5,671 bases of DNA from Clostridium_T sp040217795 (lineage in GTDB: Bacteria > Bacillota > Clostridia > Clostridiales > Clostridiaceae), in assembly GCA_040217795.1 (NCBI GenBank), contig JBEHWK010000189.1, positions 1 through 5,671 on the forward strand, written 5' to 3'. The position numbers and the translations under genes are program-made. The notes beneath the pieces were generated by a model that searched no databases, had not been told where the DNA came from, and was given only the letters and a program-made list of their open reading frames with translations. Shown piece after piece: positions 1 to 4,864 of the stretch; the first letter of the stretch is position 1, and each line of letters starts with the position of its first letter.

Positions 1-354
1 TCTGCAAGTGCAATGGCTGCTGCTGCAGTGGCTGAAATGGCAGGAGGAACACCTGTACAAGCTGCTCATGCAATGGCAATGGCATTAAAAAACATGCTTG
101 GACTGGCTTGCGATCCTCTGGCTGGACTTGTGGAAGTTCCATGTATCAAGCGTAATGCTGCAGGTGCTTCCAATGCTCTTGTTGCTGCAGACATGGCTCT
201 GGCAGGTGTGGAGAGCAAGGTGCCCTGGGATGAAGTTATCAGTGCAATGTACCAAATCGGTTTATCCATGCCGGCTTCACTGCGTGAAACATCCACAGGA
301 GGACTGGCAGCTACTGAAACAGGAAAGCTATGGAAAAAATTATTGTTGAAATAA
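1..354 (+). CDS. sdaAA: L-serine dehydratase (L-serine ammonia-lyase), iron-sulfur-dependent, alpha subunit; C-terminal part only
   Basis: This is the 3' end of a gene that begins before the window; the reading frame is open from base 1 to the TAA at 352-354 and gives about 117 residues. The product deaminates L-serine to pyruvate and ammonia in the cytoplasm, using an oxygen-sensitive [4Fe-4S] cluster; in many Firmicutes it works with a separate beta subunit (SdaAB). Family hallmarks are the alanine-rich SASAMAAAA start, GGTP, LACDPLAGLVEVPC, IKRNAAGA and LRETSTGGLAAT. The cysteines encoded at 109-111 and 142-144 are 11 residues apart, the spacing of two of the three cluster ligands known for this family; the third ligand would be upstream. 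The base composition is less AT-rich than the genes to the right, as expected for a conserved housekeeping enzyme. The internal ATG at 13 is not the true start. A strong terminator follows 10 bases after the stop, so this is the last gene of its operon. Confidence 0.95.
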   Translation, partial: SASAMAAAAVAEMAGGTPVQAAHAMAMALKNMLGLACDPLAGLVEVPCIKRNAAGASNALVAADMALAGVESKVPWDEVISAMYQIGLSMPASLRETSTGGLAATETGKLWKKLLLK

Positions 355-363
355 AGCAGTCTC

Positions 364-419
364 AAAGGGGGCACGTACCATTCTATTATCTGGAATGATA
401 CGTGCCCGCTTTCCTTTTT
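364..419 (+). terminator. Rho-independent terminator of sdaAA
   Basis: Bases 364-377 pair with 399-412 with a single G/G mismatch (368/408); the core GGGCACGTA (369-377) with TACGTGCCC (399-407) is perfect. After one mismatch the loop continues the stem (379-383 with 393-397). Five T residues (415-419) follow. It starts 10 bases after the serine dehydratase stop codon. Confidence 0.92.
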
Positions 420-466
420 GTGCAAATACTGGTAAAATTAATTTTGGGGGCATAAACCGGAATACA

Positions 467-519
467 TTAATCAAATGATGAATAGTTTAGAAATAGCTAA
501 CAGTAAATAATTTGATTAA
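467..519 (+). repeat. 10-bp inverted repeat in the leader of the VanW-family gene
   Basis: TTAATCAAAT (467-476) and ATTTGATTAA (510-519) are perfect inverted repeats separated by 33 bases. The right arm ends two bases before the G-run of the ribosome binding site (522-527). It could be a split operator or an mRNA stem next to the ribosome binding site. The arms are A/T-rich, so chance is possible. I see no convincing -35/-10 pair nearby. Confidence 0.4.
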
Positions 520-533
520 CAGGGGGGAAACGT

Positions 534-1370
534 ATGGAAAGAAAACTATTTTGTGAGATTAGTCCTTTAACATACAAAATATCCGTAAAAAAAGAAAGAT
601 TAAAAAGATATATGAAATGGATAGCAGATAATAACAGATATGCATCAGAAAAAAGCCAAGAAAAACTTCCGGTGCTTTTATATTCCCATAACTCCCTTAT
701 AAGGAGAAAACTTGGCAATGTGGACCTTCAGCTTCAGGAAAATAAGGCTGAAAACCTTAGGCTTTCGGCACCAAAGGTAACAGGTATATTAATTAAACCT
801 GAAGAAACATTTTCTTTCTGGAAAACAGTAGGATGCTGCTCAGAAGAAAAAGGATACTTAGAGGGTCTTACTATAAAAAACGGGGCACCGTCCAAAGGGG
901 TCGGAGGCGGCATGTGCCAGTTCACAAACCTCATACACTGGATGATCCTTCATAGTCCATTGGAGATAACAGAACATCATCATCACAATCAATTTGATTT
1001 ATTTCCGGACTTTAACAGGGTAATTCCTTTTGGAACAGGAACATCAATAGTTTATAATTATTTAGATTATTGCTTTAAAAATAATACAGAAAATACCTAT
1101 CAATTAATTACATATGTTACAGATACACATCTTTGCGGAGAACTGAGAGCTTTAAATCAGGAAACAAGATCATACCATATAATTGAAAAAGACCTGTACT
1201 TTAGTAAAGAAAATGAAAAGTATTATAGAAACAATAAAATATACAGAAAAATAGTGGACAAAGTCAGCGGAAATACAATAAAGGAAGAATTGATAATATC
1301 CAATCACTCAGAAGTATTATATGACAGTAAATTTATAAAACCGGAATTAATTGCAGAAAATAATAATTAA
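534..1370 (+). CDS. VanW family protein
   Basis: Encodes 278 residues. The ATG at 534 follows a strong G-rich ribosome binding site (AGGGGGG, 521-527) at proper spacing, so this start is well supported. The VanW domain spans roughly residues 50-205: SHNSLIRRKLGNVD (51-64), ETFSFWK (91-97), KGYLEGL (106-112), KGVGGGMCQF (121-130), the four-histidine run in TEHHHHNQFD (146-155), IPFGTGTS (164-171) and TDTHLCGEL (196-204). VanW is named after an accessory gene of vanB-type vancomycin resistance clusters, but its biochemical role is unknown and many Clostridia carry single copies. No signal peptide or membrane segment is visible, so the protein appears cytoplasmic. No van ligase, VanX/VanY or VanR/S gene lies nearby, so resistance should not be inferred. 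The C-terminal ~75 residues are lysine/asparagine-rich and less conserved in appearance. The gene seems to be transcribed alone: a terminator lies upstream and an 87-bp palindrome downstream. Confidence 0.93.
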   Translation: MERKLFCEISPLTYKISVKKERLKRYMKWIADNNRYASEKSQEKLPVLLYSHNSLIRRKLGNVDLQLQENKAENLRLSAPKVTGILIKPEETFSFWKTVGCCSEEKGYLEGLTIKNGAPSKGVGGGMCQFTNLIHWMILHSPLEITEHHHHNQFDLFPDFNRVIPFGTGTSIVYNYLDYCFKNNTENTYQLITYVTDTHLCGELRALNQETRSYHIIEKDLYFSKENEKYYRNNKIYRKIVDKVSGNTIKEELIISNHSEVLYDSKFIKPELIAENNN

Positions 1371-1387
1371 GAGTCCTTTATGTAAAC

Positions 1388-1474
1388 TTAATTTATACTT
1401 GTTCGAAAATTGTAGAGTGATGTGACGAAAAAGTTTCGCTCACGGCAGATTTGATTGGAATAAGTATAAGTTAA
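1388..1474 (+). repeat. 87-bp palindromic element with nested hairpin (MITE-like or structured RNA)
   Basis: The outer arms 1388-1407 and 1455-1474 pair over 20 positions with one mismatch (1405/1457) and two G-T positions (1392/1470, 1401/1461). Inside is a second hairpin: GTGACGAAA (1422-1430) against TTTCG and TCAC (1434-1438 and 1440-1443) with one bulged base at 1439 and an AAG loop. The outer ends are TTAA on both sides. There is no T-run after the element, so it is a poor terminator. It lies between the VanW and phosphatase genes and contains no ORF. A miniature inverted-repeat element or a structured leader RNA are both possible. Confidence 0.65.
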
Positions 1475-1520
1475 TAGTTGCAGTTGGGAACCTATAGTGC
1501 GTACAGACCAGATATATTTC

Positions 1521-1526
1521 AGGAGG
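1521..1526 (+). promoter_or_regulatory. Ribosome binding site fixing the phosphatase start
   Basis: A perfect AGGAGG is placed 6 bases before the ATG at 1533. The in-frame GTG at 1497 has no comparable site and would add 12 residues that do not resemble the family, so 1533 is preferred. Confidence 0.9.
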
Positions 1527-1532
1527 TACTTT

Positions 1533-2633
1533 ATGGACATAAAATTTCCGGACTATGATAATTCCATTGTGAATCTGGCATGTTCAGTGTTAAAGCATTA
1601 CGGAGCAAAATATAATCATCCTGCACTGCCGATATTTGATAATTATTTAATGAAAGATTATAAGAATGTTGTTGTGATGGTATTTGATGGTTTAGGCACA
1701 GATGCACTGGAATACCATCTTGAAGAAGAAAGTTTTTTACGTAAGCATTTAGCGGCAGAAATATCTTCAGTATTTCCTCCCACCACAACTGCAGCAACAA
1801 CTTCAATGGAAAGTGGGTTAACTCCTGTGGAACATGGATGGCTTGGATGGAGTTTATACTTCAGCGAAATAGATAAGATTGTTAATGCATTTATCAACAC
1901 TGTAAAAGACAGTGATGAAATAGCTGCTGATTATCATGTGGCAGGCAGGATAATTCCATATAAAAATATATATGATATTATCAATGAAACTGGTAATGCT
2001 AAAGCATATAGTGTTTCTCCATTTGGAACAAACAAGGTTTCATTACATGCTGAAATGTTTCAGGAGGTAGAAAGACTATGCGATCTGGATGGGAATAAGT
2101 ACATTTATGCATATTTCCCGCAGCCGGATTCTGATATGCATGAGTACGGATGCTACAGTGAAGAGGCAGCTTCCTGGGTGAAAGAACTTAACAGAGGAGC
2201 AGAGGAAATGTCCCGGGTACTTAAGGATACTATTCTCATCATAACAGCAGACCATGGACATATCAATTTGAAATATAAATTCCTTACTGATTATCCTGAG
2301 ATTTTAAGAATGCTGATACGCCAGATTTCTATTGAAAACAGGGCAGCATGCTTTTATGTGAAGGATGAGTATAAAGAGAAATTTCCGGAGGAATTTTATA
2401 AAGTGTTTGGAGATGACTTCCTGTTGTTTTCCAGGGAGAAAGTCATAGAAGGAAAATTATTCGGGGATGGAGAAGAGCACCCGAAATTTCAAAGTTTTGT
2501 AGGGGATTATCTGGCAGTTGCAATTTCAGATAAAGGCATTGCCCACAGCCATGAATCTGCACAGTTCGTATCAAATCACGCAGGAATAACGAGAAAAGAA
2601 ATGATGGTCCCCTTTATTGCTGTTGAGAGGTAG
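1533..2633 (+). CDS. Alkaline phosphatase superfamily protein (type I phosphodiesterase/nucleotide pyrophosphatase-like)
   Basis: Encodes 366 residues from the ATG at 1533, preceded by AGGAGG at 1521-1526. The fold and motifs are those of the two-metal alkaline phosphatase superfamily, PF01663-like branch, which hydrolyses phosphodiesters or phosphomonoesters. Visible motifs in order: VVVMVFDGLG with metal ligand D52; SSVFPPTTTAATTS (78-91) with a candidate nucleophilic threonine at 84-86, followed by SGLTPVEHG; PDSDMHEYG (198-206) with D199 and H203; ITADHGH (237-243) with D240, H241 and H243; and SNHAG (347-351) with H349 near the C terminus. All expected metal-site residues seem present, so the enzyme should be active. 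There is no signal peptide, which suggests a cytoplasmic enzyme and not a secreted phosphatase. The substrate cannot be told from sequence; a small nucleotide, phospho-sugar or phosphonate are open options. It is followed at 2683 by a hairpin with a T-run and probably forms its own transcription unit. Confidence 0.9.
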   Translation: MDIKFPDYDNSIVNLACSVLKHYGAKYNHPALPIFDNYLMKDYKNVVVMVFDGLGTDALEYHLEEESFLRKHLAAEISSVFPPTTTAATTSMESGLTPVEHGWLGWSLYFSEIDKIVNAFINTVKDSDEIAADYHVAGRIIPYKNIYDIINETGNAKAYSVSPFGTNKVSLHAEMFQEVERLCDLDGNKYIYAYFPQPDSDMHEYGCYSEEAASWVKELNRGAEEMSRVLKDTILIITADHGHINLKYKFLTDYPEILRMLIRQISIENRAACFYVKDEYKEKFPEEFYKVFGDDFLLFSREKVIEGKLFGDGEEHPKFQSFVGDYLAVAISDKGIAHSHESAQFVSNHAGITRKEMMVPFIAVER

Positions 2634-2643
2634 AAATCATATA

Positions 2644-2672
2644 TTTTCAAAAATGAAAAATTGTGTTAAAAT
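2644..2672 (+). promoter_or_regulatory. Candidate promoter for the 4-hydroxybutyrate dehydrogenase gene
   Basis: TTTTCA (2644-2649; 4 of 6 to the sigma-A -35) and TAAAAT (2667-2672; 5 of 6 to the -10) are separated by 17 bases, with an extended -10 TGT directly before (2664-2666). Transcription would begin around 2679, just ahead of the hairpin at 2683. The region is A/T-rich, so this is a moderate call. Confidence 0.4.
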
Positions 2673-2682
2673 CATTGTTATG

Positions 2683-2722
2683 GTGTGACAACGAGGTCAA
2701 AGCTTTGTTGTTGCACTTTTTT
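2683..2722 (+). terminator. Hairpin with T-run between phosphatase and dehydrogenase (terminator or leader attenuator)
   Basis: Bases 2683-2696 pair with 2703-2716 over 14 positions with no mismatch but four G-U pairs; the loop is TCAAAG, and six T residues follow (2717-2722). It can terminate the phosphatase transcript, 50 bases after its stop. Only 31 bases separate it from the next ATG, leaving no room for a complete promoter, so transcription of the dehydrogenase must pass through it. Its ends match those of the hairpin at 3981-4023. The G-U pairs mean that the full stem forms in + strand RNA but not in the reverse transcript. Confidence 0.8.
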
Positions 2723-2738
2723 ATTTTAACAGAAAGTT

Positions 2739-2745
2739 AAGGCGG
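2739..2745 (+). promoter_or_regulatory. Ribosome binding site fixing the dehydrogenase start
   Basis: AAGGCGG lies 8 bases before the ATG at 2754. The alternative in-frame GTG at 2745 overlaps this site and therefore cannot use it, so 2754 is preferred. Confidence 0.75.
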
Positions 2746-2753
2746 TGTTACTA

Positions 2754-3869
2754 ATGAAACAATTTTGTATAAAACCAACGATTAAACAATTTGAAACTGT
2801 TTCAGATTTTTGTAAGGAATATGCAATTGGAAAAGGGGATTTATTATTTGTAAGCGGATCCACTTATGAAAAGTTCTTTAAAGGGCTGACAGATTGCGCA
2901 CATGTAGTGAATTATCGTAAATATGGGGCAGGGGAACCAACTGATATAATGGTTGAGAATATTTATAAAGACATAAAACATGTGGAGTATAACCGTGTCA
3001 TAGCAGTAGGCGGGGGCACCATATTAGATGTGGCAAAATTATTTGCACTGAAGCATATCAGTCCCGTGGTAGATTTGTTTGATAGAAGCTTAGAGGTTGT
3101 TCGGGATAAAAAGCTGGTCTTAGTACCTACTACCTGCGGTACAGGAAGTGAAGTTACCAATATCTCTATTTTGGAGTTAACTGCTAAGAATACGAAAATG
3201 GGACTGGCAGTAGAGGAACTTTATGCGGATGATGCGGTATTAATTCCGGAGTTTTTAAAAGATTTGCCTTTTAAATTCTTTGCAACCAGCTCTATAGATG
3301 CATTGATTCATGCAATTGAATCTTATACTTCTCCTAAGGCAAATTCCTTTACACAGATGTTCTCATTGAAAGCTATGGAGATTATTCTGAATGCATATAA
3401 GGCAATTGCGAGAGACGGAGAAGAAGCCAGGATACCGTTGCTGGGAGATTTATTAACAGCGAGTACATATGCAGGAATTGCCTTCGGCAATGCAGGCTGT
3501 GCAGCAGTACATGCTATGAGTTATCCACTTGGAGCAGCCTATCATGTACCACATGGAGAAGCAAACTATGCAATGTTTACAGAAGTTTATAAAATGTATC
3601 AATCCATTAATCCTACAGGAAGCATTGCTCAATTAAATGCATTTCTTGCAGAGATTTTAGGCTGCAAACCGGAAGAAGTATATGAAGAAATTGAAGTGTT
3701 GTTAAATCATATTATTCCTAAAAAGGCACTCCATGAATATGGCGTGACAGAGTCAGATTTAGAAAGTTTCACAGAAACTGTCATGACTAAGCAGGGAAGA
3801 CTGATGGCTAACAACTATGTTGAGTTAGATCAAGACACAGTATTTGACATTTATAAGACACTTTATTAA
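2754..3869 (+). CDS. 4hbD: 4-hydroxybutyrate dehydrogenase (NAD-dependent, iron-containing alcohol dehydrogenase family)
   Basis: Encodes 371 residues from the ATG at 2754 (ribosome binding site 2739-2745), the usual length for this family. The enzyme interconverts succinate semialdehyde and 4-hydroxybutyrate with NAD(H) in the cytoplasm, a step of succinate and 4-aminobutyrate fermentation in Clostridia such as C. kluyveri. Evidence: the dinucleotide-binding glycine motif in NRVIAVGGGTILDVAK (GGG at 86-88), PTTCGTGSEVTN (125-136), and the metal ligands D182 and H186 (IDALIHAIE), H253 (AVHAMSYPLG) and H267 (HVPHGEAN), with exactly the spacing seen in group III alcohol dehydrogenases. Segments such as LYADDAVLIPEFLKDLP, TSSIDALIHA and GIAFGNAG closely resemble the C. 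kluyveri 4-hydroxybutyrate dehydrogenase as I remember it, and favour this over generic butanol or propanediol dehydrogenases. No other pathway gene (CoA transferase, 4-hydroxybutyryl-CoA dehydratase, succinate semialdehyde dehydrogenase) is in the window. It appears monocistronic, flanked by two related hairpins. Confidence 0.88.
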   Translation: MKQFCIKPTIKQFETVSDFCKEYAIGKGDLLFVSGSTYEKFFKGLTDCAHVVNYRKYGAGEPTDIMVENIYKDIKHVEYNRVIAVGGGTILDVAKLFALKHISPVVDLFDRSLEVVRDKKLVLVPTTCGTGSEVTNISILELTAKNTKMGLAVEELYADDAVLIPEFLKDLPFKFFATSSIDALIHAIESYTSPKANSFTQMFSLKAMEIILNAYKAIARDGEEARIPLLGDLLTASTYAGIAFGNAGCAAVHAMSYPLGAAYHVPHGEANYAMFTEVYKMYQSINPTGSIAQLNAFLAEILGCKPEEVYEEIEVLLNHIIPKKALHEYGVTESDLESFTETVMTKQGRLMANNYVELDQDTVFDIYKTLY

Positions 3870-3980
3870 TTCTCTGCTGGAGTTCTGTTTTAATCTAAAA
3901 GGATATCCAATTGGATTTCTGTCATATTTCAAGATAAAGAAAAAACAGCTAAATTAAATACATGGAATAAAGTTTGCAGG

Positions 3981-4023
3981 GTGTGACAAAGGAATCATTA
4001 GGGTTCTTTTGTTGCACTTTTTT
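3981..4023 (+). terminator. Rho-independent terminator downstream of the dehydrogenase, sibling of the 2683 hairpin
   Basis: Bases 3981-3996 pair with 4002-4017 over 16 positions without mismatch, four of them G-U, around a loop at 3997-4001. Six T residues follow (4018-4023), then GTTTTAC. The stem ends GTGTGACAA and TTGTTGCAC and the T-run match the hairpin at 2683-2722. It lies 111 bases after the dehydrogenase stop. Confidence 0.85.
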
Positions 4024-4109
4024 GTTTTACTATAAGCGTGCACTATTTCAATAAAAACTTTTTAGAAAGGGTAATATTAGTGGATTCCTTTTCATAACTT
4101 TATGTATAG

Positions 4110-4140
4110 TTCAAGAACTTAATGAAAATATGAACTTGAA
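4110..4140 (+). promoter_or_regulatory. Inverted repeat, possible operator next to a -10-like box
   Basis: TTCAAG (4110-4115) and CTTGAA (4135-4140) are inverted repeats with 19 bases between; the left half also sits in a local palindrome AGTTC-AA-GAACT (4108-4119), and GAACTT occurs twice 17 bases apart (4115, 4132). TATAGT (4105-4110) just upstream resembles a -10 box, though no good -35 is visible. This arrangement would suit a repressor site for the short transcript that follows, but it is weak evidence. Confidence 0.3.
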
Positions 4141-4193
4141 GGCAGGGCGCTCTCTTATCTAGCCCCAAACAATTAAAAATTCAGGAGGTATTT

Positions 4194-4319
4194 ATGAAAG
4201 GTAAGAAAGTCTGGATAATAGCTCTGGTAAATGAAAACGGAACCTTGTTAAAACTACTCCTTAGCCGAGTCCTTACACAGCAACTCCTTAGCATAGTCCC
4301 TATCTTAATTAGAATATAA
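4194..4319 (+). CDS. Hypothetical 41-residue peptide or remnant of a secreted-protein gene
   Basis: The ATG at 4194 has a near-ideal ribosome binding site (AGGAGGT, 4183-4189, 4 bases before the ATG) and the frame runs to TAA at 4317-4319, four bases before a strong terminator. The peptide starts MKGKKVWIIALVNENG, like the charged and hydrophobic beginning of a signal peptide, and then turns into a leucine-rich tail (TLLKLLLSRVLTQQLLSIV). The tail is encoded by an internal 27-bp direct repeat. I do not recognise it. It may be a true small membrane peptide, a signal-sequence remnant of a deleted gene, or the translated part of a small regulatory RNA. The signals on both sides argue that the region is transcribed. 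Confidence 0.45.
   Translation: MKGKKVWIIALVNENGTLLKLLLSRVLTQQLLSIVPILIRI
4256..4302 (+). repeat. Four-fold A(C/G)TCC(T/C)TA repeat inside the 41-codon ORF
   Basis: The octamer occurs at 4256, 4268, 4283 and 4295 with spacings of 12, 15 and 12 bases, so a larger 27-bp unit (9 codons) is itself duplicated (4256-4272 against 4283-4299: 15 of 17 bases identical). In RNA the first and third copies contain CUCCUUA, the anti-Shine-Dalgarno sequence of the 16S rRNA end. AGGAG at 4183-4187 is complementary to CTCCT of copies one and three. Confidence 0.7.
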
Positions 4320-4322
4320 AAT

Positions 4323-4371
4323 GAAATTTCCATTCCCAGTGGTAATCACTTGGGCATGGAAATTTCTTTTT
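4323..4371 (+). terminator. Strong rho-independent terminator
   Basis: GAAATTTCCAT (4323-4333) pairs perfectly with ATGGAAATTTC (4356-4366). After a single mismatch (4334/4355) the stem continues with CCC/GGG (4335-4337 with 4352-4354), a one-base bulge and AGTG/CACT (4338-4341 with 4347-4350) closing a GTAAT loop. Five T residues follow (4367-4371). It begins four bases after the 41-codon ORF and ends that transcript. Confidence 0.93.
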
Positions 4372-4430
4372 ATATGCTTCATTGCTGTTTAAGTGAATAT
4401 TTTAATAAAAAGAACAAAACACTATAAAAT

Positions 4431-4436
4431 GAGGTG
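4431..4436 (+). promoter_or_regulatory. Ribosome binding site of the first 107-residue secreted protein
   Basis: GAGGTG lies 6 bases before the ATG at 4443. The GTG within it (4434) is in frame but is part of the binding site itself. The second paralog has the same ATGAGGT context before its ATG at 4865, which supports this choice. Confidence 0.8.
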
Positions 4437-4442
4437 TTCTTT

Positions 4443-4766
4443 ATGAAAATAAAAAAGTTCTTAATTATGTTTTTAATATCAATATTTTCACTTGGTAAAG
4501 TTCCACAGGCACAAATTCCATTAAAAACTACTTATACACAAGGTATCTATGATATTTCTCAGTTTGAAGGATATTTTGGTACCATTAAACTAACAACTCC
4601 AGACAAACCTGTTACCATAATAGTACTTGCCCCTAACGGTATGGTGAGGCATATAGCTGTTTTGGATAAAACGAATGAAGAATTGATATTAGGTCCGGCC
4701 ATGAAAGGTAGTGTTTTGGTTGTAGTTGGCGCTGGAGAAATATATATTTCCAGCAGTAAAATTTAA
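4443..4766 (+). CDS. Small secreted protein of unknown function, first tandem paralog
   Basis: Encodes 107 residues from the ATG at 4443. Residues 1-23 look like a Sec signal peptide: MKIKK, a hydrophobic core (FLIMFLISIFSL), and a likely cleavage after PQA (21-23). The mature part of about 84 residues has no cysteine, no further membrane segment, and alternating short hydrophobic stretches typical of a beta-rich domain. It shares with the next gene the segments QGIYDIS (33-39), TPDKPV (52-57), a GP pair (84-85) and the C-terminal VVGAGEIYIS. I recognise no named domain, and the function is unknown. A strong terminator at 4323-4371 precedes it, so its promoter should lie in the A/T-rich 4372-4430. 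No terminator separates it from the second copy, so the two may be cotranscribed. Confidence 0.85.
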   Translation: MKIKKFLIMFLISIFSLGKVPQAQIPLKTTYTQGIYDISQFEGYFGTIKLTTPDKPVTIIVLAPNGMVRHIAVLDKTNEELILGPAMKGSVLVVVGAGEIYISSSKI

Positions 4767-4864
4767 TGGGTTCGATGAATCGGGCAGAAAAGATTATCAA
4801 CAGTTAAGGTTTTAATAAGTTAATATCGCTAAGGCACAAAATATTAATAGCATGAGGTACTCTT

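Larger units (their letters stand above)
3870..4193. other. Gene-free stretch of 324 bases
   Basis: I see no credible coding sequence on either strand. The stretch holds a 12-bp palindrome (ATCCAATTGGAT, 3905-3916), the terminator hairpin at 3981-4023, and the inverted repeat at 4110-4140 that precedes the 41-codon ORF. The rest is A/T-rich sequence without recognisable structure. I looked for a riboswitch-like core and found none I recognise. Confidence 0.6.

Noticed and set aside
66..425. Minus-strand open frame across the serine dehydratase end
   Set aside because: It is antisense to a clearly conserved enzyme, has no recognisable protein features and crosses the terminator.
534..1370. 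Vancomycin resistance cluster
   Set aside because: Only a VanW-family gene is present; no ligase, dehydrogenase, dipeptidase or two-component system accompanies it.
1388..1474. Intrinsic terminator of the VanW-family gene
   Set aside because: The palindrome is long but no T-run follows its outer or inner stem, so it was listed as a repeat instead.
1497..1532. Upstream in-frame GTG as start of the phosphatase gene
   Set aside because: It has no ribosome binding site, whereas AGGAGG lies at ideal distance from the ATG at 1533.
1531..1900. Minus-strand open frames within the phosphatase gene
   Set aside because: They are by-products of the coding frame on the + strand, with no ribosome binding site or domain signal.
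3905..3916. 12-bp palindrome ATCCAATTGGAT as an operator
   Set aside because: It lies downstream of the dehydrogenase with no promoter or following gene nearby; a palindrome of this size in A/T-rich DNA may be chance.
4141..4166. Riboswitch or T-box core around GGGCGC...GCCCC
   Set aside because: Only a 4-bp complementary pair is visible and no conserved aptamer sequence that I know is present.
4194..4371. Leucine-type leader peptide attenuator
   Set aside because: The peptide is leucine-rich and followed by a terminator, but the next genes encode secreted proteins and not amino acid biosynthesis, and I see no alternative antiterminator stem.
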